64,000 bases of DNA from Osmanthus fragrans (taxonomy: Eukaryota; Streptophyta; Magnoliopsida; Lamiales; Oleaceae), in contig CM033353.1 of the NCBI GenBank assembly GCA_019395295.1, positions 10,321,314 to 10,385,313 of the forward strand. The letters run 5' to 3'. Position 1 is the first letter of the stretch. Every line of letters starts with the position of its first letter. Both the position numbers and the translations under genes were made by a program. Below are positions 36,835 through 49,001 of this stretch, one piece after another. The notes under the pieces are model-generated. The model had not been told where the DNA came from, did no database searches, and saw only the letters and a list, made by a program, of their open reading frames with translations.

Positions 36835-37080
36835 AAATAATATCGGGGAATTAGAGATATTCGAGGGAGAAAATAAGGGTTAGGAATTGTCTTAGCTTTT
36901 TTTTAGGTTGATAACATTCCTCCCATAACGAACTCATTTTTCTTTTCTTCTGCAATTATATTCACCCAATTTATTTAATTTTTTTTTTTATTTTAAGGAA
37001 TTTTTTTTGAGTCTGTTTTGCATATCGTTTTGATTAGGGGATTGAATAAGAGAAAATATTATGAAAGATAGGATTAGGGG

Positions 37081-37123
<43 letters not shown>

Positions 37124-38110
37124 TTAAAATGTGTTGTTCTAACTTGAAGTTTAGTGTTAGGTTGTATTAGAAGATCGTATTGTCAAGGGATAATTCTATT
37201 TTGAAATAAATAATATATAAGAATTTGAGCTGCTCGTTAACCATTTGGTGGATGTTCAAATCTTGATACATGCTATAAAAATAAAAATAAAAATTATGAC
37301 TATATTTACTAGTAACAAATAATTCGATCTAAACCAACAGAATAAATATAATTTGGATAATGTCAATATACCAAACGCTATATAAAATAAATATCATCAT
37401 ATACGGGGTAATGGATACATATGCAGCCTAGACACATTAGACTTTTTTCAGTCGAATTTCACTTGAAAAATATATATTATGTGTCCTTGGGCATCATTTT
37501 CCTTGGGTTGAAAAAGTTTTGTCATCAAATCTTATATTGTATCTTCAACTGATTGTCCTATACGTGCTGAGAACCCTTGCTCACAGTGGTTAAAATTTAG
37601 TAGAAAATTTGCATACATGGATCATAGGAGATTTTTGTCGTCATCTCATCCATTTAGGAATAAGAAATCTTGGTTTGATGGAACAAAATTATTTTAAAGT
37701 TCAAGAGGCAAATATGGAGAGGACAATCAATTGAATTATTCACTCTTAAGCACCAAGAGTGAATAATCGTTTTAACACCAAATTCTTTCTTCATAATCTG
37801 TGCAATATTTACCATCTTCGCCAATGCAATAGATGTAATTATCCTGACAATCGTATTCAAATTGTTTAACTCCGAATCTGGATGGAGCCTAGCTCGCCAA
37901 CGAATTCCATCTCCATTCCCCTCCTTGTGTAAGTTATCTACGTAGATGAAAGACACACGTCAAAGGTACAAGATTGAAGCCTCTTCAAAACAAAGGCGGG
38001 TGAACCGCATTTTACCCACTTCATCACTCAAGTTAATGAAACAAATGATAAATATTTTTTGCGTGGGAGTGACACAAACAAAGAAAAGCAAAAGTTGGGG
38101 TTATTTATAA
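36835..38110. other. Intergenic DNA upstream of ADF
   Basis: Contains a (TA)n run at about 37083-37120. A 100-codon minus-strand open stretch at 37956-37654 has no recognisable family. Nothing else is supported. Confidence 0.5.
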
Positions 38111-38115
38111 GAGTA

Positions 38116-38493
38116 CGTTAGGAAACGATGCACAATCAATGCCTTGAATCAATGTTGAAGCGACTACAAGTTTTGATAAAATTCCAACTAACTCAAGTTT
38201 TGGGTGAAATGGGGATTTTCAATTATATGAAGAATGATATTGGAATGGATTACTTGAACAATCCTCAAGAAAGAATCCGAGTTTTGGTTTATACCCAAGG
38301 AAGAACAAACTTCTTACCTTTTATAACATTTCCTAGCTCTCTCTCTTTTCTCTCTATTTTTTTTTTTGGACTTAAAGAATGGTGAAAAAATCTGCTATAT
38401 ATAGCAGCTGGGTGGGCGCCACGGCGTGTCCAGCTCTGAAAACTCCTAACCACTGCTGGGCGCCGTGGCCAACTCTGCCCTTCTTTGCTCACA
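38116..38493 (-). repeat. Copia 3' LTR
   Basis: Starts CGTTAGGAAACGATG (TG altered to CG) and ends TTTGCTCACA. Matches the right LTR apart from a missing inner part around CACGGCGCCCAAGAGCC and other small indels. Confidence 0.92.
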
Positions 38494-38569
38494 ATTCTCC
38501 ATCTCGTAATATCATTTGATAGACCTCAAATTTTGGACAAACACCAGAAGAACCAGCAAGCACCAAACT

Positions 38570-38870
38570 GGCTGCACCATTCAACCATGGTTGCCTACGT
38601 ACCCTGAACCAGGATCAAGCCACCGTAGTTCACCTCTCCATAAAATCCATCTCTAAAACCCAAACCGGCTGCACCATTAAACAATGGTTTCCTACGTACC
38701 CTTTATCGGGATCAAGCCACCCGTAGTTTATTTCGGCTGCACCATTCTACCATGGTTGCCTACGTAACCCCGAACCGGGATCAAGCCACCGTAAGTCTTA
38801 CTGGCTGCACCACTTTACCATGGTTGCCTACGCACCCTCCACCGGGATCAAGCCATCGTAGTTCTCGCTT
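38570..38870. repeat. 68-bp minisatellite, four units, in copia 3' region
   Basis: Units start at GGCTGCACCA at 38570, 38667, 38735 and 38803. Each continues CCATGGTTGCCTACGTA-CC, CCGGGATCAAGCCACCGTAG. The first unit has a 29-bp insertion. It lies between the broken pol end and the 3' LTR. Confidence 0.9.
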
Positions 38871-38925
38871 TCCTATGTACATATCATCTCCACCTAACTC
38901 CAACACCGCCCCGAAGGGCCCAAGC

Positions 38926-41530
38926 CTACTTGGGCACATCAACTCTCTTCACGATGTTCCGCATAGCTTCCTTGAAGGTGAAAGGCTCATCAACCCCCAA
39001 CGAGAGTGCATACTCAACCATATTTGATTGCCCATAGTGCCTCAGAGGCTGGTCTGACCCCAACTTCTGAACTAGCTTGAATGCTCGCCTTGGCATAGAG
39101 GACGCCAAACTTTCCTCGAGCTGTTGTTGTTGTAGAGCCTGTACATTCTCCTGCTGAACCTCCTCATGTTCAAGCACATCATCACTCTCATCTCGAGTGT
39201 CTCCATGATACACCTCTCGAACATGACTTGGACCTGGTCGGTCCTTGGATTCTATCTCAACAGCCTGAGACTTAGAACCCCCTACAGCTTCAACATCATC
39301 AGGCACTGTAGCTTTTGACCAAGCTACCATGGAGTTCTCCTCAAAAGTAACATCTCTGCTGATTATGAACTTCGAATCTCTACACACCAAAGGCGATAGC
39401 CTTTTCCACCTGCTGCATACCCCAAGAATATTGCCTTCTTGGTCCTCTCGTCAAGCTTTCACTCGTTGATGTAATAGTAGGTTGTGCATCCGAATATTCT
39501 GAATCTCTCATAATCTGCATGTACCCTGATAATACCCTGTAAGGTACATCTCCATCCAACCTTGAATGTGGAGACCGGTTCACTATGTAGCAAGCATTAG
39601 CAACCGACTCTGCCCACCATTCTCTACCCAAACCAGCATCGGATCGCATACACATCGACTTCTCTCGAAGTGTGCGGTTCAGTCTTTCCGCGACCCCATT
39701 CTGCTATGGTGTATTCCTAACTATCCAGTGTCGGGCAATACCTTCCTTACCACAGAACTCCTTGAAAGCACCATCTGTATACTATGTACCGTTATCAGAT
39801 CGCAGTGTCTTCAATTTCTTTCCTTTTCTGTTTTCAACCATTGTTTTCCACTTTTTGAACGTGTTGAATACCTCATTCTTATGCTTCAAGAAATAAATTC
39901 AAGCATATCTAGAATAATCATCAACAAACGTTACAAAATACCTGGAACCACCTTTAGAAGTGACCGAAGCTGGATCCCAAACATTCGTGTGCACATAGTC
40001 TAGTATACCTCTGCTTCGGTGTTTGCTTGACTGAAACTGAACTCGGTGTGCTTTACCGTACACGCAATGCTCGCAAAAATTCATGCAAGACTTCTTCAAG
40101 TTCTTCAACAAACCCTCATTGACCAGCAGATTTAGACCCTTCTCTGACATATGCCCAAGCCGCCTATGCCATAATCGAGTGCACTCACATGGGTCTCCAC
40201 CACTTCCACTTGTTCCAACCTCTACATCTTCTGTAACTGTAGTACCCTGAAGAGTATATAGGTTGCCTTGGCGAATACCCTTCATCATTACCAAAGAGCC
40301 CTGAACAACCTTCTTGACTCCATCCCACGTCACAATCTTGCAACCACCGAAGTCCAACACACCAACAGAAATAAGGTTCTTCCGCAAATCAGGAACATGT
40401 CTCACATCCATCAATGTTTTCACCACTCCATCATGCATCTTGATTCTAATGGAACCAAGCCCCACCGTTTTACAAGCATGGTTATTACCCATCAACACGG
40501 TTCTACCATCAGTGCAAGTATAGGTAGTAAACCACTTCCTATTCGGACACATATGGTAAGAGCAACCAGAATCAAGAATCCACTTACCAGAGATTTCTTC
40601 ATCACAAGTGATGGTGTAGCACTCATCGATGCCCCCTTCTTCCGAGGCATAGCTAACCTCTTGATTGCCATAAACCCCTTCCTCTCTGTTGTTGTTGTTG
40701 TTGTTGTTCTTCCTTCCAACTCTTTTATTTTGACAATTCGCCTTGAAGTGCCTGAGCTCGCCGCATTTGAAACACGACCTTTCCGCAAGAGGTCTAGAAC
40801 TCGATCTAGACTTTCCTCCCTTGCCCTTTCCTTGCTCATAGCACCTTCCTCTTACAAACAACCCTTGAGCTTGCTCCTTGTTACCAATTGTAGACATGTC
40901 ACTAGTTGCAAGAAGTGACGTTCTAGTGTCCTCCATCACAAGTTTATCACCCACAAGTATCAATGTTTGTATTAGATTCTCATAAGACTTTGGCAAAGAA
41001 AGAAGTAGTAGAAGTGCTTGATTCTCATCATCTACATTCACATCAATGTCCTTCAAATCCGATATACACCTATCGAACTTGTTGACGTACTCCCGGATTG
41101 GTGTTCTTTCATCCATCTTGCAAGTATACAATTTGAATTTCAAGTAGATCCGATTAGTTAGAGTCTTTATCATGAAGTTCGTCTCTAACTTCGACCACAC
41201 TTTCGCCGTCGTTACCTCACCATCTACCAAGAAAGCAACATACCTTTCAAGTCATAGAATGATAGACGCCCGTGCTTCGAGATCTAGCTCCTCCCAACCC
41301 TCGTCCGACATCTCTTTGTGCTTCTTCTCCTTGCCCCCCAAAGTCTTGTGCAACTTTTGAGAAATCAGCAAATTTTTCATTTGCATTCTCCAATAGGAAA
41401 AATCATTCTTCCCATTGAACTTCTCTATCTCATACTTCACAACCTTCACCGTTCCACTAGTAGACGTCATTTGCCCACTCATTTTAGTGAAATTCGCCAA
41501 CCAAGTTCTCACAAGAATTTTATCAAACAC
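38926..41530 (-). pseudogene. Copia gag-pol remnant lacking RT and RNase H
   Basis: Minus strand, one main frame from 41530: Gag (FNGKNDFSYWRMQMKN), zinc knuckle CFKCGELRHFKANC, protease motif DSGCSYHMC, integrase zinc-finger region LWHRRLGHMSEKGL and core (FVTFVDDYSRYA; LRSDNGT; QNGVAERLNRTL). Stops interrupt it: TGA at 41252-41254, TGA where DDYSRYAW is expected near 39899, TAG in SDNGTQ and TAG in TPQQNG. The first integrase Asp is Asn (HTNVWDP). After the pol linker the sequence EPFTFKEAMR, which normally precedes RT, joins directly to NIVKRVDVPK and a stop, apparently the far C-terminus of RNase H. Not functional. Confidence 0.88.
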
Positions 41531-41614
41531 CTTGTCTACACACTTGACTCAAGCCTAACTTCCTCAAATCGAAGCTTGAGCACCTTGATTTGATATGTAG
41601 CTCTGATATCAAAT

Positions 41615-42065
41615 TGTTAGGAAACGATGTTCAATCAATGCCTTGAATCAATGTTGAAGCAACCACAAGTTTCGACAAAATTCCAGCTAACTCAAGTTTT
41701 GGGTGAAATGAGAATTTTCAATTATATGAAGAATGATATTGGAATGGATTACTTGAACAATCATCAAGTTAATCTCCAAGAAAGAATCCGAGTTTTGGTT
41801 TATACCCAAGGAAGAACAAACCTCTTACATTGTAGAATCTTTCCTAGCTCTCTCTCTCTCTCTCTCTTTTCTCTCTATTTTTTTTTTTTTTTGGACTTAA
41901 AGAATGGTGAAAAAACCTGCTATATATAGCAGCTGGGTGGGCGTCACGGCGCCCAAGAGCCACGTCACGGCGTGTCCAGCTCTGAAAACTCCCAGCCACT
42001 GTTGGGCACCATGGCGCCTATGAGTGGCGTCATGACGTGGCCAACTCTGCCCTTCTTTGCTCACA
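41615..42065 (-). repeat. Copia 5' LTR
   Basis: TGTTAGGAAACGATG to TTTGCTCACA, with an internal CT/T-rich stretch at about 41842-41893 and TATATATAGCAG near 41920 on the plus strand. Confidence 0.93.
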
Positions 42066-42070
42066 GAGTA

Positions 42071-43057
42071 AGAATACAAATCTTCTTTAAATGCCATCAA
42101 GTGTGAGTATTTTTAGACAAAATAAATAATTTGAAGTTGTCCGATTGTTTGACATTAGTCTCATACCAACGATTTACTAGTCAAACTCTATCTGTCACCA
42201 TGTCGCATCCTAGATATCATAGGTTTGGTCCCTCAAGAATTGAAAGAATTCCAATTTAATTCTGAAGTTCTCAAAGTTTGAATCCAAGTCCTTTAGTCAG
42301 GGTGTTACTGTTTAGGTAGGTACTTTAAAAAATAACTGTTAAGAGAATAAATTTATAAATTCACAATTTGTCGTTATAGAAAAATTGAAAACTAACTAAA
42401 AATTAAAGTATTATTTCGTGATATGTTGCCAACTGAAGCCACTAAACACAAATCGTATCTATGAAAACCAATGGTAATGAATGATTAATGACGACATAAT
42501 ACAAAAAACAATTTACAAAACAACGATGATATGGTACATCAATTTATTGATAGATAACAAATTTAATTCAAATCTTGAAACTCTCAATTCAATTGACTTG
42601 TCATGTCATCAAATTTTAATAGATACTCTGCAATAAATATTCTATATTCAAAGTATATATCTAAATATATTCCTATTTCCGTTTTCATTGCTATAATCTA
42701 TCTCCCAGGTATTTGCCACGTGGATTAATCAACACCCATTAAATTTACGATTTGTTTGATCTCATTTTTAATTTTTTTTTTCAATTGTACATTTTTCCTA
42801 TAAATAATTTTATACGTAAATTCATAAAATTTTTCATATTTTTTAATAACACAATTTTCAAAATATTATTTTTCATAAAATTTATTCTATATAATTTTTT
42901 AGAGCGTTTTCAATGATGGTGTACAATTGAGTATAAATTGGTATATTCAAAATCACTTTTATGTCTTTATTTATATCCCGATAAATCTAAATTCAAATTT
43001 TTCTTCAATAAGAAGATTTAAATTCACTTTTTGTGTCTTACGAATATAAAAAACATA

Positions 43058-43092
<35 letters not shown>

Positions 43093-43761
43093 TATATATT
43101 TTCTCCAGAAAAATATAATTTACATTTCTTTTACATCTCCATTGGAGAGGTTTCTTATCATGTTGGAGATCTAAATCAAAATTTAGATATATTATACCAC
43201 AATTAAATATGCTCTTATGTCTCACTGTTAAATGATTTTTTTATGATAGTAATTTACTTTATAAAAAATAAATGTAAATGCGTAATAAAATACCAACACA
43301 TTTGTATAAAAAAATTTAAAAGGGTAATTATATTTCCACCACAAATTTTATCTACTATACCACATTTTAGCCATATTACAATTATGACATGTTTTTAATA
43401 GAAACATCACTGCAAATTTACAATTATAGTCCTAACCCATAATATAATATAAAATAACAGTATTCTAGTGTACTCCTCATTTCCCACCCATTTTTCCTCA
43501 CCAACTCCCCTACCCATTGGCTCAATAATCTTTGGATATTTTATTTTTTGGATATGGAATATCAATATTTTATATGCAGAGATTCAAATATCCACACGAG
43601 CTATTTTGGACAAGGTAGGATATTTGAGGCTCGCAGATTGTCACCAAGTTGGCACACTGAAGTTCTTGCTCTAAGGCACGACAAGTTCTTTCAAGTAGCA
43701 TTCGAGCTTTGACTTGGGGTGTTGAGATTGACTACCAGATTGGATGAACTAGTTATACTCA
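42071..43761. other. AT-rich intergenic DNA
   Basis: No gene seen. (AT)n run at about 43063-43090. Short open frames are not supported by any family. Confidence 0.5.
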
Positions 43762-43770
43762 TCTAAACAA

Positions 43771-44083
43771 GGTTAAATACATCAATGACCACCAAACATT
43801 GTACTTGGTGTCACCAAGGTCGTCGAACTTTATATTTAGTGTCACGATGACCACCCAATTTCATATAATGTTTCACAATGACAATCCAACTTCTTTTCAC
43901 CATTATCACTAATTTTAAAAGGGGTACAACGATAACTTAGCATTATATATAAAAGAATTAAAAAAAAAAAATGAAAACTTAAATAAAATAAAAAATTATT
44001 TTAAATAAAACGCCACTTAAAAAAATAAAAAAATATTTAAAAAAAGATTTTAAAATAAAAAAGCCTTTATTTTTTTTAAATTT

Positions 44084-44114
<31 letters not shown>

Positions 44115-44887
44115 GCAAAGTTGTCATTTTACCTCTTTAAAATTAGGGTCCGTTTGATTGTAAGGGTGGAAAATGAGTGGAAAGAAAATGAATGGCAGAT
44201 AATTGATTTGCCTAAAATTCATTTGTTTGAGAATTGTAATTAATTATGTTTGATTGGTATAATTTTTCATCTGAAAAATATCGAAAGTTTGGTGTCCCTT
44301 TAGCTTTATTTTTCATGAAAATTGTTCATTAAAGTGATAAATTTTTTCATCATTGGGTCTTTTATTTCAAAAAAAAAAATAATAACAGATTTTTTTTTTA
44401 ACATATCGAATATCACTCGTTTGGTTTTGTTTTTCACACAAATTGTCTATTAAAAGAATAAAATTTTCTACCATTGGGTCTAGAATTTTTTTTTATTGCC
44501 AAAAAAAAACTGAAAAATCAAAACTCACCAAAATGGTGGGAAAATATTTACAACAAAAAGCTAGAAAATGTGCACGTGTGAGAGGAAGGAGGAAAAAAAA
44601 TTTCAAGGCAAATTTGACATATCAAACACCCAAAAGTAGGAATTAGGAAAAAAATTTCCTAGTTCCATAGCAAAAAATACATATCAAACTGTGAAAATTG
44701 TGAAAAGAAGTTGGGTGACTATGGTGAACGTTATATGAAATTGGATGACCATGGTGAATTAAAATCAAATTGGGTGACCATGGTGACACTAAATATAAAG
44801 TTAGGTGACCATAATGAAATAAAATCAAATTGGGTAGTCATTATGACACTAAGTATAAAGTTGAATAACCATTAGTGAATTTAACCC
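43771..44887 (+). mobile_element. MULE-type foldback MITE with subrepeats
   Basis: Ends GGTTAAATACATCAATG and, inverted, GGGTTAAATTCACTAATGG. Flanked by a perfect 9-bp duplication TCTAAACAA (43762-43770, 44888-44896). Arms are built of roughly 33-bp units with GGTGACCATGGTGACACTAAATATAAAGTT-like content (about three on the left, five on the right). No coding capacity. The interior contains a Tourist-like MITE from 44146. Confidence 0.88.
44146..44690 (+). mobile_element. Diverged Tourist-like MITE nested in foldback
   Basis: Starts GGGTCCGTTTGATTGTAAGG after TTA at 44143-44145 and matches 11481-11918 along its left half (GGTGGAAA, GAAAGAAAATGAATGGCAG). The right end (near ATATCAAACTGTG) is decayed, so the right limit is approximate. 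Confidence 0.7.
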
Positions 44888-44896
44888 TCTAAACAA

Positions 44897-45872
44897 TTAA
44901 AACCAAAGTTTGAGTGTAGGTGTAAGCTCTTTTTCAAAATCAGAATTCAAATCACTTATAGGTTGTAGTTCTTTAGTTTTGCCAGTTATATAATCATCAT
45001 AAAGCCTGTGAATGAACTTTAAAATGGTTGTCACTCATGGATGGACCCACATGGGGTCATGTGAGGTCCACAATTTTTATTTTTATTTTTTTTTAAAAAA
45101 AATCTGTAAGTTATTCAAACCTGTTACAAAACCTTTTTTTTTTTTTTTTTTTTAAATATGTAAATTAACCAAAACATTGCCCATTAACAAGTCCATTATT
45201 GCTCCTTAACTTGTCCAAGTCCATTACCATTTTCTCTTCATTTTCATTATTTCATATGGGATTTGCCCGAGGTACTTTTAGAAAAAATCCTAGTCAAAGC
45301 TCCTAACTTAGCCAATTGATAAAAAGTCTATATTACCCTTAATAAAAAGAATTATATATTGCAAAATATATCTTATTTTTTAGAATCGGTTTACAAACTA
45401 ATTTTTATCTTCTATCTTGAATTTCAAAATATAAATTCATTCTTTGATCTAATAGATTAGAATAATCTGTAACATATTTTTCATATTTTTCTTTAAATCT
45501 ATTATATTCTTCTGATAAAATATTTATATTTTCTAATTGAAAAGTAATATTATTTATTTTATCTAACAATTTTTCTAATAAATTATCTAATCCTTCAATA
45601 GTATATCCAGACATAAAACTACAAATATAATAAATAATCTTAGCGATTTTAAACTTCTAATCACGGTAATTAAAACTTCATAAATAACAGAAAATTAAAT
45701 ATTAATGCAAGTATATAACGTAAATAAGAAAGATCTTACAGTATTGGAGCAAAAGGTAAGAGCATATTAATATCAACAAGATTTCCCTTGAGCTTGCCTC
45801 CGTATGTTAGTATATTTAGATATAAGTGATCGGTGTTATTTGAGTTTAAGAAAGTGGGTTAAGGTCTAACAC
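44897..45872. other. AT-rich intergenic DNA with one small ORF
   Basis: Apart from the coiled-coil-like ORF at 45405-45614 nothing is supported. A T-run of about 23 lies near 45136. Confidence 0.5.
45405..45614 (-). CDS. Unrecognised 69-aa coiled-coil-like ORF
   Basis: Starts MSGYTIEGLDNLLEKLL and is rich in Leu, Ile, Asn, Glu, Lys and Tyr with a heptad-like spacing of Leu/Ile, so it could form a coiled coil. Its charged, low-Pro content differs from random frames nearby, but the DNA is AT-rich and bias alone could produce this. I recognise no family. Confidence 0.3.
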   Translation of the reverse strand: MSGYTIEGLDNLLEKLLDKINNITFQLENINILSEEYNRFKEKYEKYVTDYSNLLDQRMNLYFEIQDRR

Positions 45873-45881
45873 GACTTCCGC

Positions 45882-46268
45882 GAGTGAATTGCACAAATAG
45901 TCACTGAACTTAACACCATACTTCCATAAGGTCACTGAACTTTAAAAATCATCCAACTCATCACTGAACTTCCCAAAAGGTTTGCACGGGGTCACTGAAC
46001 TTAAAAAATAGTTTCATTCATCACTAAACTTTACAAAATGTTTCCCAGTAGTCACTAAATTAGTGATTCCTAGGAAACCTTTTACAAATTTCAGTGACCC
46101 CATGAGAATTTTTTATAAAGTTTAGTGATGAATGGAGCGATTTTTAAAATTCAGTGACCCTGTGTAAACCTTTTGAAAAGTTCAGTGATGAGTTGGATGA
46201 TTTTTAAGGTTCGGTGATCTTGTGGAAGCATGATGTAAAGTTCAGTGACTATTTGGACAATTCACTCT
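45882..46268 (+). mobile_element. Foldback MITE of GTCACTGAACTT repeats, 9-bp duplication
   Basis: Ends GAGTGAATTGCACAAATAG and, inverted, AGAGTGAATTGTCCAAATAG. Flanked by a perfect 9-bp duplication GACTTCCGC (45873-45881, 46269-46277). Each arm of about 190 bp is an array of (A)GTCACTGAACTT words every 30-40 bp, so the whole 387 bp can fold into one hairpin. The 9-bp duplication suggests mobilisation by a MULE transposase. Confidence 0.9.
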
Positions 46269-46277
46269 GACTTCCGC

Positions 46278-48648
46278 ACACTTATTGGTTTTCTCTCTGA
46301 ATCTTTTGCATATCTTACAGTGGATCATACGGAATCACAGTTTTCCTTTCAACTCCTTGTTAAAACATCACCTTAAATGGTAACAGAGTTTTAATGGTTT
46401 TCTCTAACAATGCCAAAAACACACAGCAACACGGCAATAAGATACTTGCACTAACTCTCAAGGTTTTTACCGTTGAAGTATAAGTAAAATAAGAGTTTTT
46501 TGAGAAAATAATAAGGATAAAAAGACAGTGTCTTAAAACAACTTTAAATTCATAAACACATCACACTAATATCTCTTACATAAGAGTACACATACATACT
46601 TTGGCTACACTCTTGTAATACAGCATATATTTCAATTAACTTAGGGATCCACAACATGATAATGTCCCTAAATTAAAATCATATAAAATCTGTCACATAG
46701 CTCAACGATACATGATATAGAAAAAGTGGAAGAAAATTGGATATTTATGAATACCTCCGAATATCAAAACCACAATTTCAATCAATTCCAAAAACTCAAA
46801 AGCACAAATCGAAAAACCCAATTCAAAACCTTGAACTATTAAAAAAAAACACCAAACCCTCAAACAAATTGTAGGAAAAACATCTATCACAAGTCCAAAA
46901 AATGAACAGTAAGGAACCTTTTAAATTTAATCAATTGTATACAAAGCACAAATTATTTTGCCCACTGTAGTAAAAAATATTCTCCAAATCCAGAAATAGC
47001 ATTCACAATCACTATGTTTAAGTTCCCTAACAACATCAAACATAATAGCAATTATAATCATGGCTAATTCTATAGCCAAAAGGAGCACATAATTGCCTCA
47101 ATAATTCTTAGTTATTTCAATTCCATGACGATACAAAGCTTCCTTTTTTTCTGCCTTCCAGATCAAATTATTATAGCAAAAATTCTTTCTAAATTTCAGT
47201 CCTCCCAAAAATAATTAAAAAATATTAATTCAGTCAACAACCAAAAATATAATTTTCATTTTATACTATTGAACCTTCAAATTCGAAACTAAAAAAATAA
47301 CTAAAGTATATATTAAAAAAAAAAGCTCAGCTCTATTTTTTTCTTTAAAAATTCTTTAATTTACTCAGAACCTGCAAAACAATGTTTGTTGAATCGAAAG
47401 AAGACTTAAAGAAAGATTAACAACTCCAACGACTTGTGCAGAAAGAATTATAACGCTTACAAAGATTTTCCTTTCCCCTTCGAAAAGAACCAACAAATGA
47501 GATCCCAACATGAAAACAAAATAGAACTTTACCCTCTACCTCTCATTTTTCCGCCTCTAAATTCCATTCCCAAATTTTCTAATGAAGAGAGCAAAAGAAG
47601 CTTGTTATGTATAACCGATGGTGGAAGGGGGGAGGGGGAGGGGGAGGGGGAGGGGGAGGGGTAGGGAGGGAGAACGGAGTAAGTAAAAAAGTATGTGTGT
47701 GATGTATAATTGAGAGGCAAAATGGAGAATGGAGCAAGTAAAGAGGAATGAGAGGTTGTGTGTAGAAATGGTGAATGATGGTCAGAAGAAAAAGTTGCCA
47801 TGCTTGAGAAAAAGAGAGAGGATAAAATGATGTAAGCATGACACAAGGATGATGTCTTATGAATAGTAACAAACTTTGCTCTTTTATATATTGTAGTGAT
47901 ATGCCCACTTCAAACTCTCTGTAACACACCTTGGTTACGCTGCTTCGGATGGTCTTTGAATCCGGTTCCCACTTGTCGGGTTCGGGTTCGAATTCCAGTC
48001 CCATAATTCTTGTTTGGCTTTAACACTTCAATTTCACAATCTGAGCTGGCTTCTTGCGGAGCTTCAAAGGTTGCTCTGGTTGAAAATTTTGAAGAAAAAC
48101 CGAAAGGAATTGTCAATATTTTTCCAAAATCTGACCTTGGTTTGGATATCTGGCACAAGGGCTCTTCAGAATGCCTAAATAAGACTCCAATATTAATTTT
48201 CAAAGTGGATTTTTTGAATGGATGTAAGGCAACTGTGGAGTTTTGTTTTTGTTCACAACATTTGGATCCAAAAATGAAGCATTTATGGGATATTTATGAC
48301 ACAATTTAGATGGAAAGATATAAGGTAATTAATTTCCAACATTAACTTCAACCGTGGAGGAACCATTTCCTTCCCATTTTCCATTTTTTCTCCCATAATC
48401 AGTTTTCAACATTGGCGATTTTAGTGGGAAATCCATTTGCGGTGGTGTCTGGTCCGATTTTCAACACAGGCTTTAGTGGTGCTCCATTCTTCAATTTTTT
48501 TTGGCTTCTTCAAAATTTTGGGATTCACTACAATTGAGTTTTGGATTATGTTTCAGTTTTTACGTACAAGTGATTTGGGAAGAAGGTGGGTGAGGGTAGA
48601 GGTTGAAGTGGTGTTGCTGTCAGTGTTTTTCGACATAAAAGAAGATGG
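46278..48648. other. Intergenic DNA with G-rich array and a weak ORF
   Basis: 46278-47600 is AT-rich without a supported gene. 47627-47671 is a GGGGGA array. 48010-48309 holds an open stretch of about 100 codons (including SELASCGASKVALVENFEEK and FKVDFLNGCKATVEFCF) that looks exon-like but matches nothing I know. Confidence 0.45.
47627..47671 (+). repeat. GGGGGA array, quadruplex-prone
   Basis: Six or more G-runs of 4-6 bases separated by single A or TA on the plus strand. Confidence 0.9.
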
Positions 48649-49001
48649 GGTGTGGTTAGGGATGGCAAAAAGGCTTGCCGACTCGGACCGTCTGGGCTCG
48701 ACTCAAGAAAAGCCCCATTTTGGGACGTCGGCTCGTGTGGCTCGGCGAGCCACACGGGGTGGCCCGTGACAATTTTTTTTAATTTTTTTTTTGCCTCAAC
48801 AGGCAGCTTTACTTCAAATTTTACTTCAGATTTAACAATTCATATAACAAATTTCAAACAGCTATTTTTTTTGTTATAAATAGGAGTTAAATTTTAGTTT
48901 TTCATATCAATTTTCTTCAATCAGTTTTAAGTTTTAGTATTATAGTTTCAACTTCAATCTCCAATTTCTTTGTTCTAATATTCACTTTCCTAATATTTTA
49001 A

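Larger units (their letters stand above)
38116..42065 (-). mobile_element. Ty1/copia element, complete ends, RT/RNase H deleted
   Basis: LTRs are 38116-38493 and 41615-42065, flanked by a perfect 5-bp duplication GAGTA (38111-38115, 42066-42070). The primer binding site, read on the minus strand next to the right LTR as TTTGATATCAGAGCTAC, resembles the initiator tRNA-Met type. Internal sequence is only 3121 bp and encodes Gag, protease and integrase remnants. The reverse transcriptase and RNase H are missing. The left LTR lacks about 75 bp of the GC-rich part present in the right LTR. Confidence 0.93.

Noticed and set aside
37654..37956. 100-codon minus-strand frame with RWRARLHPDSELNNL
   Set aside because: Protein-like in places but no family, start context or partner exon was found.
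47960..48000. GGTTCGAATTCC resembling a tRNA B box
   Set aside because: No A box at suitable distance upstream and no cloverleaf can be drawn.
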